Below are positions 34,646 to 43,233 of a stretch of DNA of 64,000 nt, piece by piece. The stretch lies in contig JBJXEH010000065.1 in assembly GCA_046153995.1 (NCBI GenBank), positions 3,954 through 67,953 on the forward strand. The letters are read 5' to 3'. The position numbers and the translations under genes are program-made. The number at the start of each line of letters is the position of its first letter. Within the stretch, counting starts at the first letter, position 1. The notes under the pieces were generated by a model. That model was not told where the DNA came from. It saw only the letters and a list, made by a program, of their open reading frames with translations, and did no database searches. This DNA comes from SZUA-430 sp046153995 (GTDB lineage: Bacteria > Pseudomonadota > Alphaproteobacteria > Micropepsales > Micropepsaceae).

Positions 34646-34683
34646 CAAAAAAGAACGGGCGCCGCAGCTTTGCGGCGCCCGCT
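34646..34683 (-). terminator. Rho-independent terminator after the binding-protein gene
   Basis: Ten-base perfect stem GGGCGCCGCA / TGCGGCGCCC (34657-34666 and 34671-34680) with a U-run on the minus strand (AAAAAA at 34647-34652). It lies about 20 bp beyond the stop of the leftward solute-binding-protein gene and upstream of mtnB, separating the two transcription units. Confidence 0.88.
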
Positions 34684-34703
34684 CAACAGCGATTCGCGGG
34701 CCG

Positions 34704-35813
34704 TTAGCCGCCGCCGCGAATCTCGGTCCAGAACTTCACAATCTCGTCCTTGTTCTTGAGGCGAACTTGGAACGTGCCGCCTTCCATGAACGATTTTACG
34801 TCGCGGACGAAGCCCATCGTTTTCAGCTGGTCGTCCGTGTAATCGGCGAACACGCTCATGTTCGCCGGACCGTTGTTCAGCGTCTCAAGCTGGTACTTCA
34901 TCGCCGCCGGGGAGATGCCGCTATCGATGAGGGCGTAGGACTTCTCCAGGTTCTTCGCTTCGGCGTGTAGGACCATACCGCAGACATACGTGAACATGCC
35001 GCCCGGCGGGTTCATGTAGGCAACCGCCTTCCCTTCGCGCTTAAGCGCCGCGTGCGTTTGGTTCCACGTGATGGCGGCGACGACTTCACCAGAGGCCAAT
35101 CCTTGGCTCAGCGAAGTTTCGTCGCTGGAGATGAAGCGCGCGTTCGCCACAAACTCCCGCAACTTTCCCTGCACCATTTTCCACTGCTCGTCGGTCATGT
35201 TGTAGGGATCGACGCCCCAGGTTTTCGCGATAAGCGTAACCGTATCGTCAACGCCATCGAGACCCGCGACCTTACCCTTGTATTTGGGATCGAAAAGAAT
35301 CTTCCAGCTTTCCTTGCCGACGTATTCCGGCGCGAGGTCGGTGCGATAGGTGATCGATGTGTTCGCCCAGTACTGCGGGATGAACCACGCTTCGGTTTCC
35401 GACTTCATCATGCCGGGAATGTTCTTCAGGTAGTCTGGAATGTCTTTCCAGTGCTTCAGCTTCGTCGTGTCGATCGGTTGGATGAGGCCGGCTTCTTGCC
35501 AGCGGCCGAACTCGTATGAACACGGAGCCATCACGTCGGGCTTGTAGCCCGTACGCATCTTCGCGAACGCCTCGTCCTCGTCGGCCCAAATCGCCGTTTG
35601 CGGTTCGACGCCATACTTCTCTTTGTACTCTGCAAGGAACGGCGGATCGGCCCAGTTCTCCCACGTGAAGAGCAGCGGTTCGTCGCTGCCGGCTTCGGGC
35701 GTTGGCGTCGTGGCCGCGGTTTCGCCCGCAGGTTTGTTCGATTGGGTGTAGGCGTAGTAGCCGACGGCGCCGAGCAGGACGATCGCAAGGATCGCAATCA
35801 AGGATCTGTTCAT
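34704..35813 (-). CDS. Orphan polyamine-type extracellular solute-binding protein (membrane-anchored)
   Basis: Type-II periplasmic-binding-fold protein of 369 residues resembling PotD/PotF: LLFTWENWADPPFLAEYKEK, DVMAPCSYEFGRWQEAGL, IPQYWANTSITYRTDL and AITWNQTHAALKREGK. The N-terminus (MNRSLIAILAIVLLGAVGYYAY) lacks an obvious signal-peptidase site or lipobox, so it may remain anchored through this helix, followed by a Pro/Thr/Glu linker. No ABC permease or ATPase is adjacent. It has its own terminator, and the DPAA-repeat gene upstream ends in its own terminator. Nearby mtn genes and the GS-like gene fit a polyamine context. Confidence 0.85.
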   Translation of the reverse strand: MNRSLIAILAIVLLGAVGYYAYTQSNKPAGETAATTPTPEAGSDEPLLFTWENWADPPFLAEYKEKYGVEPQTAIWADEDEAFAKMRTGYKPDVMAPCSYEFGRWQEAGLIQPIDTTKLKHWKDIPDYLKNIPGMMKSETEAWFIPQYWANTSITYRTDLAPEYVGKESWKILFDPKYKGKVAGLDGVDDTVTLIAKTWGVDPYNMTDEQWKMVQGKLREFVANARFISSDETSLSQGLASGEVVAAITWNQTHAALKREGKAVAYMNPPGGMFTYVCGMVLHAEAKNLEKSYALIDSGISPAAMKYQLETLNNGPANMSVFADYTDDQLKTMGFVRDVKSFMEGGTFQVRLKNKDEIVKFWTEIRGGG

Positions 35814-35852
35814 GCGGTTCTTTCCTTAAGGGTACGTTGCGACTCTGGACAC

Positions 35853-35890
35853 AAAAAAACATGCGGTCCGCCGATTAGCGAACCGCATGC
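35853..35890 (-). terminator. Rho-independent terminator after the DPAA-repeat gene
   Basis: Stem formed by CATGCGGT (35860-35867) and ACCGCATG (35882-35889), extended by imperfect CGCC/GCG pairing. On the minus strand it is followed by a run of seven U (35853-35859 read as A on the plus strand). It ends the leftward transcript of the small repeat protein before the binding-protein gene. Confidence 0.8.
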
Positions 35891-35925
35891 CCAATCACGT
35901 CAAGCGGATTGTTGTCGCTGCCAGC

Positions 35926-36234
35926 TTATTGCGGCGGCGGCGTTGCCGGGTCGGCCGGAGGCGCTGCCGGGTCGGCCGGAGGCGCCGCGGGATCAGCCGG
36001 AGCTGCTGCCGGGTCGGTCGGGGCTGCCGCCGGATCGGCCGGAGCCGCTGCCGGGTCAACCGCCGCTGCCGGATCGGTCGCCGCCGGATCGGTCACTGCC
36101 GGATCCGTGACTGCACCTTCAACCGCTGCGGGGTCAGTGCCAGCCGCCGGGGTCATCTTGTTCGTGTAGTACCAATAAGCCGCGACCGCCAGGATGACGA
36201 CCGCGATAAAGAGGAACAGACCAGTTCTATTCAT
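35926..36234 (-). CDS. Small membrane-anchored DPAA-repeat protein
   Basis: Family not recognised. The 102-residue product starts MNRTGLFLFIAVVILAVAAYWYYT, a single hydrophobic anchor. The remaining ~70 residues are almost only Asp, Pro, Ala and Thr in tandem five- to six-residue units (DPAAAP, DPAAPP) ending PPPQ. The DNA shows matching short degenerate repeats at about 35936-36120. The beginning closely mirrors that of the neighbouring binding protein (MNR, hydrophobic run, YYxYT, then Pro/Ala-rich linker). An extended acidic/proline spacer in the periplasm is inferred. Confidence 0.65.
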   Translation of the reverse strand: MNRTGLFLFIAVVILAVAAYWYYTNKMTPAAGTDPAAVEGAVTDPAVTDPAATDPAAAVDPAAAPADPAAAPTDPAAAPADPAAPPADPAAPPADPATPPPQ

Positions 36235-36597
36235 TCTTTCTCTCCGTTTATGGCCGCCATGGGTGGGCCATGAATCCCCGTTTCGCCGTACGACTTTTCA
36301 GTGAAGCTGCGTTGCCTGCTTACAAGAAAAAAGGCAGCCGAGGCCGCCGTCCTTGCAAGTCCCTCACCGCACGCTTTCGCACGACTTGAGCCCGAGATTA
36401 ACATCGCGCGATCCCCCAACAAGCGCGGCACGGCGGCACACCCTTGGGCGTTCTGCCGCAGAACGGCGGCTTGATCCTGGCGGAATCGTTAGGCTTTCGA
36501 ACAATCGCCGGTTGCTGAGCCCAAACGTCGCGGCCTATGCTGCGGTGCACGATCCAAGGGTGGGGCCTTGGTTCGTTGGGGGCGTTGTCGAACCTTC
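36235..36597. other. Gene-poor intergenic region, 363 bp
   Basis: Divergent region between the DPAA-repeat gene and the GS-like gene. I find no frame with a convincing start and composition, no RNA fold with a terminator and no clear operator. On the minus strand GGCGGCCTCGGCTGCC is followed by TTTTTT (about 36328-36350), a weak terminator-like element with a mismatched stem. Promoters for both flanking genes must lie here but cannot be pinned down. Confidence 0.4.
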
Positions 36598-37923
36598 ATG
36601 AACGTTCATCGAAGCGCACTCTCGGAAGAGATTGGAGCGTCGCGTTTGGGAGCGGGCGAAGTCACCGCGTTTCTGAGCGAGAACCCAAACGTTCAATATG
36701 TCGATTGCGTGTTCGTCGATCTGTGCGGAAACGTCCGGGGAAAGAGAATCGCGAGCGCGGAACTTGAAAACGTGTTTCGAAGCGGCATCGCGGTTCCGTC
36801 ATCGATTTATTTTCTGGATGCCCGAGGCGACGTCGTCGACCGCTTGCCTGAAGGTGCAGGTGGAGCGGGGACAGCTTGGCCGGTTGCCGGGTCGTTGACA
36901 TGCGTGAGCTGGGCGCAACGGCCGCACGGTCAGGTGCTGATGTCGCTCTCGGATACAGAAGGTGCCCCTTACTTCGGTGAACCGCGCAATGTGTTGAAGC
37001 GGGTTCTGCGGCGGTTCGAGGAGTTCGGCGTCGTTCCCGCAATCGGTGTTGAAATCGACGCTTACCTCGTCGAACGCGAACGCGGCAAGGACGGCGCACC
37101 GCTTGCGTTGACGCCGGCGAACGCCGACGTGGCAAAGACCATCTGCGACGGGATTGTGGCGTCGGCTGACGTGCAGAAGTTGCCGCGGATTCTAGTTGCC
37201 GGCAGCGTTCCGCGTATGCAGTTCGGAGTTGCGATGGGGGGCGACGCCCTTGCCGCCGCCGATCATGCGGTGTTCTTGCGCCAGATCGTGCGTGCGGTGG
37301 CGCGGAAAGAGAAACGCGACGCGCTATTTATGGCGAGGCCGCTTCTGGGGCAGCCCGGGTGCGGCCTGCGTGTCACCGTCGATCTCAGGCGCGCTGGCGA
37401 GAGCGTGCTCTCGTCCGGCGCGGGAGGCGATCTTGTGCGGTTTGCCGTTGGCGGGCTTCAGGCGCTGACCGCGGAGTCGTTGGCGATCTTTGCGCCGGGC
37501 GTAAACGCCTTTCGTCGCTTCGGCGGCCAGCATGCGCTGTCCCGGAACAGGCGCTGGGGCTACGGCAATACGACGGCAAACGTGTCAATTGAGGCGCGCG
37601 GTGGGCAGATTGCGATCGAGCACAGGCTCGCCGCCGCGGACGCCAATCCGTATCTCGCGCTGGCAGCCGTTCTGGCCGGGCTTCACTACGGGATCGGGCA
37701 GAATATCGATCCGGGTCAGGCCGCCGATAGTGACGTTTCCGCGTTTGCCGATCCCACATTTCCAGTGAACATCGACGCTGCGCTGCTCGCGCTCGAGAAC
37801 GGCAGCGTGATGAGGGAGTATTTGGGTCCCGCGTATGTCGATCTTTATTGCACGACCAAGCGGGCAGAGCTTGAGCGCTTCCGCAACGTAATCCCGGCAC
37901 ACGAGTACGATTGGTACGCCTAA
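36598..37923 (+). CDS. Glutamine-synthetase-fold protein, probably catalytically degenerate
   Basis: A 441-residue member of the GS/gamma-glutamylpolyamine-synthetase (PuuA/GlnA4-like) family. The N-terminal beta-grasp (VFVDLCGNVRGKRI) and C-terminal segment (GQIAIEHRLAAADANPYLAL) are recognisable, as is GGDALAAADHAVFLRQIV. Key residues differ, however. The E-x-E metal motif is EID, the GPGQFE motif reads PRMQFG, and the GLHVH metal/ATP histidines read GLRVT. The usual SWG/NR loop is altered to RRWGYGNTT. The frame is intact, so it is maintained but may be a regulator or binding protein rather than a ligase. ATG 36598 is preferred to an upstream in-frame start at 36568. Confidence 0.8.
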   Translation: MNVHRSALSEEIGASRLGAGEVTAFLSENPNVQYVDCVFVDLCGNVRGKRIASAELENVFRSGIAVPSSIYFLDARGDVVDRLPEGAGGAGTAWPVAGSLTCVSWAQRPHGQVLMSLSDTEGAPYFGEPRNVLKRVLRRFEEFGVVPAIGVEIDAYLVERERGKDGAPLALTPANADVAKTICDGIVASADVQKLPRILVAGSVPRMQFGVAMGGDALAAADHAVFLRQIVRAVARKEKRDALFMARPLLGQPGCGLRVTVDLRRAGESVLSSGAGGDLVRFAVGGLQALTAESLAIFAPGVNAFRRFGGQHALSRNRRWGYGNTTANVSIEARGGQIAIEHRLAAADANPYLALAAVLAGLHYGIGQNIDPGQAADSDVSAFADPTFPVNIDAALLALENGSVMREYLGPAYVDLYCTTKRAELERFRNVIPAHEYDWYA

Positions 37924-40415
37924 GCTGCGCGAGCCGCGTTCTCTTCGGCAAACGGCAACGTGAAGGTGGCGCTGGTGCCGATCGCAAGTTCGCTTTCTAA
38001 GACAAGCGTGCCGCCGTGCAATTCGACGAGCGCACTAGAGACCGGAAGACCAAGCCCCATGCCGCCGTTGTTTTGGTGGCCGGCGGTTTCGGCTTTCTCG
38101 AACGGCTTCATCACGCGGGGAATGTCGTTTTCCTCGATGCCGATGCCAGTGTCGTGAATCCAGATAGCGACGCCATTCGCATCGGCGCGCGTTTCGACCG
38201 TAATGAAGCCGTCGGAGCTGTTGAACTTGATCGCGTTCGATAAGAGGTTCAGCAGAACCTGCTTGATCGCGCGGCGGTCGGCTTTGACGGGCGGCAGGTC
38301 CGGCGTGTTGATGCGGAACTGGAGACCCGCTTCGTCGGCCTTGGGCTTGATCGTCTTGATCGCGTCGTTGACGAGTTGCGACGGGTCGACCGGGACGAAC
38401 TCAAGTTCGATCTTGCCGGATTCGATCCGCGCCATGCTGAGCGCATCGTTGATCAGGTCGAGCAGGTGCTGGCCCGAGCGGTTGATGTCGCTTGCGTACT
38501 CGGCATAGCGCGGGGGCAGGGCGCCCAGCATCTCGTTCCGCATGACGTCGGAAAAGCCGATAATGGCGTTCAGCGGCGTGCGCAGTTCGTGGCTGACGTT
38601 CGCCAAGAATTCGGACTTTGCGCGACTGCCTTCTTCCGCACGCTCTTTCTCCGACTCTAGACGCTTTGCCAGTTCGCTAAGTTCGCGAGTTTGGGCTTCG
38701 AGAAGATTGCGCGAGGTTTCGAGTTCGTCTTCGTGCGCCTTAAGCGCCGTAATATCGGTTGCGACGGCGATTTTGCCGCCTTCGAGCGCGCGGCGTTCGC
38801 TAACGAGCAGCCAACGGCTACCCGCTTTCTGGAGCTCGATCGTCCCGGTGTTGCCCGAGGAATCGAACATTTCTAGCGGGACGGCGCTGTCGGCGTCTTC
38901 ACCGGGAGATTTCGCGCGCTTGAAGATTGCTTCGCGAGATTCGCCCGCGCGAACGCCTTCAATCCCGTAAAAATCTTGGAAGCGCTTATTGCAGACAATC
39001 AGTTGATCATCCTTGTCCCAAAGGACAAATGCTTCAGCCGCGTTCTCGAATGCCGCTTCGAGCACGCGTTCAACGGCGTCCACACGCGCGTCGGCGCGCT
39101 TCTGGTCGGAGATGTCGAGGACGATTCCGGACAAGCGGCCATCGTCGGAGCGGATGGTACGATAGTGCTGTCCCTTGGCGCGCATCCAGACCCAATGGCC
39201 GTCCGCATGTTTAGCCCTGAACGAGCGGTCGTAACCGTCGGCGCCGGAGCGGACCGAGCTTTCGATGGCGCTCAACACGAAGCGATCGTCGGGGTGGATG
39301 AGTTCTTCTGCTTCGTCCAGCGACATGATGCGGGGCTGCTTGCCCCGGCCAAGCAAGGAATTCATCGCACCTGACCAATAGAGGCGGCGGTTGGCAATGT
39401 CCCAGTCCCAGATACCGCATTTTGCGCCACTGACCGCGAGTTCGAAGCGTTCCTCGGTGCGGCGAAGGACGTTGTCCACCCGCGACGTGCGCTCGATCTG
39501 CATGAGTAACGCCCAGGCAAGCGCTGCGCCCAGAAGGCTCGGCCCAAAGATCATGATCGAGTACAGCGGCAGCGATTGGTACCACTGCGACAGGGCGTCG
39601 GCAGCACGTACGACGGTTACAAGTCTAAGGTCGTATCCCGGAAGCAGTCTGGTCGTCGTCAAATAGTTTGCGCCACCGTCGGCGATGTAACGCAGCGACG
39701 GGGTTGTCGATACGTTTGCTGGAATGACGGACGCTGCTTGCGCGTAAAGAGAGTCGTCAATCGTGGTCGAAGCGATGCGGCGGGTTTGCGCATCGGCCAA
39801 GATGACGCCAACGCTGCGGCTGCCCTGAACGCTTTCAAGGAGGCCCGTGAGATAACGCGGGTCGATTAGCGCGAACACGAACTGTCCGGCGATGCTGTCG
39901 CTTCGCATCGCGACCACGAACGGGCTCTTCCCAAACTCGTCGTCGGCGAGCGTGCCAGAGACGAAGCGGACACTTTCGGGCGTACCCGAGAGTCTGCGCA
40001 GCAACGTCATGTCGGTAAGGCGGCGCGGCTCAATCGGTATCCCGCTCTTGTCCCAAGCAACGTTTCCAAGGGCGTCCGTTGCGACGACGTTGATGAGCGC
40101 GGGGTCGGCTGCAACGGCGGCCCCCGGTGCGATGCGCACCGAGCGTTCCAGCATCACGCGCGTGCGGTCGAGGGCGCCTGTGACGAGCGCGCCGGTGACG
40201 GCAACGAATGAGCGAGACTCGCGCTCAACCTGTTCCAGCGCGATTGCATGGTCCTTGCGCATTTGAATGGAGGCGGCTGCTGCAACCGAAAGCACGGTTG
40301 CAAAGGTCCCCAGCACAATCCAAAGCGACGTACGCCGTTTCGCCGTCATCCCCGACCATGCGCCTAAGGCGCGTACCGGCGACGAACGGACCGTTGTTGT
40401 TGTGGCTATTGCCAT
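37920..40415 (-). CDS. PAS-domain sensor histidine kinase (PleC/DivJ-like)
   Basis: Membrane sensor kinase of about 831 residues. A helix near residues 28-45 (SLWIVLGTFATVLSVAAAA) and another near 280-300 bracket a periplasmic Cache-like region. Two PAS domains follow (TEERFELAVSGAKCGIWDWD and ENAAEAFVLWDKDDQLIVCN), then HisKA with the phosphoacceptor His in FLANVSHELRTPLNAIIGF and an ATPase domain with N, G1 and G2 boxes (LLSNAIKFN, DTGIGIEEND, GGMGLGLPVS). The HisKA region resembles alphaproteobacterial cell-cycle kinases. No response regulator is adjacent. Start ATG 40415; GTG 40427 is an alternative. Confidence 0.88.
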   Translation of the reverse strand: MAIATTTTVRSSPVRALGAWSGMTAKRRTSLWIVLGTFATVLSVAAAASIQMRKDHAIALEQVERESRSFVAVTGALVTGALDRTRVMLERSVRIAPGAAVAADPALINVVATDALGNVAWDKSGIPIEPRRLTDMTLLRRLSGTPESVRFVSGTLADDEFGKSPFVVAMRSDSIAGQFVFALIDPRYLTGLLESVQGSRSVGVILADAQTRRIASTTIDDSLYAQAASVIPANVSTTPSLRYIADGGANYLTTTRLLPGYDLRLVTVVRAADALSQWYQSLPLYSIMIFGPSLLGAALAWALLMQIERTSRVDNVLRRTEERFELAVSGAKCGIWDWDIANRRLYWSGAMNSLLGRGKQPRIMSLDEAEELIHPDDRFVLSAIESSVRSGADGYDRSFRAKHADGHWVWMRAKGQHYRTIRSDDGRLSGIVLDISDQKRADARVDAVERVLEAAFENAAEAFVLWDKDDQLIVCNKRFQDFYGIEGVRAGESREAIFKRAKSPGEDADSAVPLEMFDSSGNTGTIELQKAGSRWLLVSERRALEGGKIAVATDITALKAHEDELETSRNLLEAQTRELSELAKRLESEKERAEEGSRAKSEFLANVSHELRTPLNAIIGFSDVMRNEMLGALPPRYAEYASDINRSGQHLLDLINDALSMARIESGKIELEFVPVDPSQLVNDAIKTIKPKADEAGLQFRINTPDLPPVKADRRAIKQVLLNLLSNAIKFNSSDGFITVETRADANGVAIWIHDTGIGIEENDIPRVMKPFEKAETAGHQNNGGMGLGLPVSSALVELHGGTLVLESELAIGTSATFTLPFAEENAARAA

Positions 40416-40463
40416 TTTTGATCGCACAGACTCGAATCAGGTCCAGGGACCGATTATGTCGGT

Positions 40464-40490
40464 CGCACCGGGCCTGCAACACCCGGTGCG
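40464..40490. other. Strong hairpin between pepN and the sensor kinase
   Basis: Nine-base perfect arms CGCACCGGG and CCCGGTGCG around a 9-nt loop, in the 106-bp gap downstream of the aminopeptidase stop. No U-run on either strand. It may end or attenuate the pepN transcript before the kinase gene, or protect its 3' end. Confidence 0.5.
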
Positions 40491-40533
40491 TGCGATCTGC
40501 AACAGGTAAAGACCGAATCGTGGCTTTCGGGAC

Positions 40534-43167
40534 TCAGCCGAGGGTCTTCTCGGTGATCTCCTGCACGTTGCGGGAAAGGCTCTTTGCATCCTTGATGCGC
40601 ATCAGCTGTTCGCGCATCAGTTTTTGCCGTTTGCCGTCGAAGCGGCGCCAGGTTTCGAACGCGCCACAGAGGCGGGCCGCGACCTGCGGGTTCAGCTTGT
40701 CGAGCTTCATGATGTTGTCGGCCAGGAATGCATAGCCAGCACCGTCAGAGGCATGGAAGCGAAGCTGATTATTCATGACAAACGCGCCGATCAAGGCACG
40801 GACTCGGTTTGGGTTTTCGATGTTGAAGGCCGCGTGCTTGGTGAGCGCTTTGACCTGAGCCAGCGCGTCGGGGCGGCAGGAGCTGGCCTGTAAAGCCATC
40901 CATTTGTCGGTGACCAAGGGATTGGCCTTCCACTGGTCGTAAAACTGCTTCAGCGCCTTGTCATGTTCCTCACCCTGCATATCGACCAACGGAGCCATGC
41001 CGCCAATTTTGTCGGTCATATTGTCGGCGCCGCGGAACTGCTCGAACGCCAGGGTGCGGGTTTCTTTGGTGTCTTCCGCCGTCAGGAAGCGGAGGCACAT
41101 GTTGCGGAGCGCCCGGCGCCCCGCCGACGTGGCGTCGGGGCTGAAGGGTTCGTTGCTTTTGAACGATTGGTAGGTTTCGCGAAGGGCGCCGTTGTGGGTT
41201 GAGGCCAGCGCTTTCCTGAGGGTTTCGCGCGCGGCATGGATGGCATCGGGATCGGCGCCTTCGATCAGCTGCGCGATTTCCATCTCGCTCGGAAGTTGGA
41301 TCGCAAGCGCCGTGAACGACGGGTCTTTGCGCGCATCGCGCAGCAGCTCGCCGAACGCGTCGATATAGAGATCGTCGGCCTCCGGCTCTTTTCCTGCGAC
41401 GACCTGCTTGGTCATACGCAGTAGGGTGCTCGTCGCGATGCTTTGACCGGCTTCCCACCGATTGAACGCGTCTGAGTCCTTCGCCATCAGGAACGCGCGG
41501 TCTTCGCCTTTCAGGTCCGTCTCGAAGCGGACGGGAGCCGAGAAGCCCCGGCCAATCGACGGCACCACAGGCTCAGTGATGCCGGTGAGCTTGAACGTCT
41601 GTTTTGCCTTTCGAAGATTGAGGACGTGACTGGTCGCTTTGCCGCCGTCATGCGTAGCCGCGACGTCGCGGCCACTCTTGCGCCCGACGAGGCCGACCGC
41701 CACGGGAATGTGCATCGGCTCTTTGGCTTTTTGCCCCGGCGTTGCGGCCAAATGCTGTTCCAATGTCACCTCGTAGGTTTTTGACGCGGCGTCGTACTTC
41801 CCGCGGGCTTTCACATGCGGCGTGCCGGCTTGCGAGTACCAAAGTTTGAATTGCGTCAGATCAACGTCGTTCGCGTCTTCCATCGCTTTGGTGAAGTCGT
41901 CGCAGGTGGCAGCGGTGCCATCGTGACGGGCGAAGTAGAGGTCGGAGCCTTTGCGGAAGCCTTCCGTGCCCAAGATCGTGCGCAGCATGCGGCAGAGTTC
42001 GGCGCCCTTCTCATAGACGGTCGCCGTATAGAAGTTGTCGATCGTGAGGTACGAGTCCGGTCGGACGGGATGGGCGAGCGGGCCGCCATCTTCTTGGAAT
42101 TGCCGAGCGCGCAGGGCGCGTACGTCGCCGATACGTTCGACGGCAGCGGATCGCATGTCGGCCGAGAACGATTGATCGCGAAAGACAGTGAAGCCTTCTT
42201 TGAGCGAGAGTTGGAACCAATCGCGGCATGTCACGCGGTTGCCGGACCAATTGTGAAAATACTCGTGACCGACGACGGCTTCGATCAGATCGTAGTCGGT
42301 GTCCGTCGCGGTGTCGGGCCGGGCCAGGATCAGCTTGTCGTTGAAGATGTTGAGACCCTTGTTCTCCATGGCGCCGAAATTGAAGGCGCTGACGGCCACG
42401 ATATTGAAGACATCGAGATCGTACTCGCGGCCGTAAGCGTCTTCGTCCCATTTCATCGAGCGTTTGAGCGCACCCATCGCGAAGTCGACTTTGTCTTCGT
42501 TACCGTGGGTTACGTAGATGCCGAGCTTCACGCGGCGGCCGGAGCTTGTGATGTAGTGGTCTTCGGCGTGCGCGAGATCGCCTGCGACGAGCGCGAAGAG
42601 GTACGACGGCTTCGGAAACGGGTCGTCCCATTCGGCCATATGGCGGCCGCCGGGTAGCGCCGTGTAGCCGTCCGGGTTGCCGTTCGAGAGCAGAACCGGG
42701 AACCGCGCCTTGTCGGCAATCATGCGCACGCGGTAGGCCGACATGTTGTCCGGCCGGTCGTACGAATATGTGATGCGGCGAAAGCCTTCGGCCTCGCACT
42801 GCGTGCAGAACATGCCGTCGGACATGTAAAGGCCACTTAGTGCCATATTCGCTTTCGGGTTCATCTCGACAGCAGTATCGAGGCGAAAGCGCGTCGCCGG
42901 CGGATGCTTGATCGTGAGCTTGTCGGCAGTGACCTCGTAAGCGTCTTTTGCCAGCGGCCGCCCGTCGAGCTTGATGTCGAGAAGCTTCAGGTGTTCGCCG
43001 TCCAGCACCAGCGGGCCGACAGCGTCGTTCTGGCGCTCGATGTGTAGCGTCGCGTAAACGCGCGTTGCCGTCTCGTCGAGGTGGAACTCAAGCTCGGTCC
43101 GCGCGACGCGATAGGGGGCAGCGCGGTAGTCCTGACGACGGATGGGGATCGGCGTTTCGGTTTTCAT
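40534..43167 (-). CDS. pepN: Aminopeptidase N (M1 family)
   Basis: Zinc aminopeptidase of 877 residues, the size of E. coli PepN. Exopeptidase motif GAMENKGLNIFNDK, zinc site HEYFHNWSGNRVT (His301, His305) with the third ligand Glu in LKEGFTVFRDQ, then the C-terminal PepN-type alpha domain (FLTAEDTKETRTLAFEQF). It trims N-terminal residues from peptides in the cytoplasm. Start ATG 43167 gives the typical RRQDYRAAPYRVARTELEF beginning. Monocistronic or leading the sensor-kinase gene. Confidence 0.96.
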   Translation of the reverse strand: MKTETPIPIRRQDYRAAPYRVARTELEFHLDETATRVYATLHIERQNDAVGPLVLDGEHLKLLDIKLDGRPLAKDAYEVTADKLTIKHPPATRFRLDTAVEMNPKANMALSGLYMSDGMFCTQCEAEGFRRITYSYDRPDNMSAYRVRMIADKARFPVLLSNGNPDGYTALPGGRHMAEWDDPFPKPSYLFALVAGDLAHAEDHYITSSGRRVKLGIYVTHGNEDKVDFAMGALKRSMKWDEDAYGREYDLDVFNIVAVSAFNFGAMENKGLNIFNDKLILARPDTATDTDYDLIEAVVGHEYFHNWSGNRVTCRDWFQLSLKEGFTVFRDQSFSADMRSAAVERIGDVRALRARQFQEDGGPLAHPVRPDSYLTIDNFYTATVYEKGAELCRMLRTILGTEGFRKGSDLYFARHDGTAATCDDFTKAMEDANDVDLTQFKLWYSQAGTPHVKARGKYDAASKTYEVTLEQHLAATPGQKAKEPMHIPVAVGLVGRKSGRDVAATHDGGKATSHVLNLRKAKQTFKLTGITEPVVPSIGRGFSAPVRFETDLKGEDRAFLMAKDSDAFNRWEAGQSIATSTLLRMTKQVVAGKEPEADDLYIDAFGELLRDARKDPSFTALAIQLPSEMEIAQLIEGADPDAIHAARETLRKALASTHNGALRETYQSFKSNEPFSPDATSAGRRALRNMCLRFLTAEDTKETRTLAFEQFRGADNMTDKIGGMAPLVDMQGEEHDKALKQFYDQWKANPLVTDKWMALQASSCRPDALAQVKALTKHAAFNIENPNRVRALIGAFVMNNQLRFHASDGAGYAFLADNIMKLDKLNPQVAARLCGAFETWRRFDGKRQKLMREQLMRIKDAKSLSRNVQEITEKTLG

Positions 43168-43233
43168 GACGCAAGGGCTCTCACTAAGCGAAGCCTCGCG
43201 TTGTAGGCGATTTGGGCTGCGGTGCGGTAGGCC

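Noticed and set aside
35936..36120. Short tandem DNA repeats that might be a CRISPR or satellite
   Set aside because: Units are short, degenerate and in frame with a DPAA peptide repeat; there are no spacers of constant length and no cas genes.
36235..36597. Possible small genes in the divergent gap
   Set aside because: Candidate frames have no ribosome-binding site or coherent composition; only a weak terminator-like element was seen.
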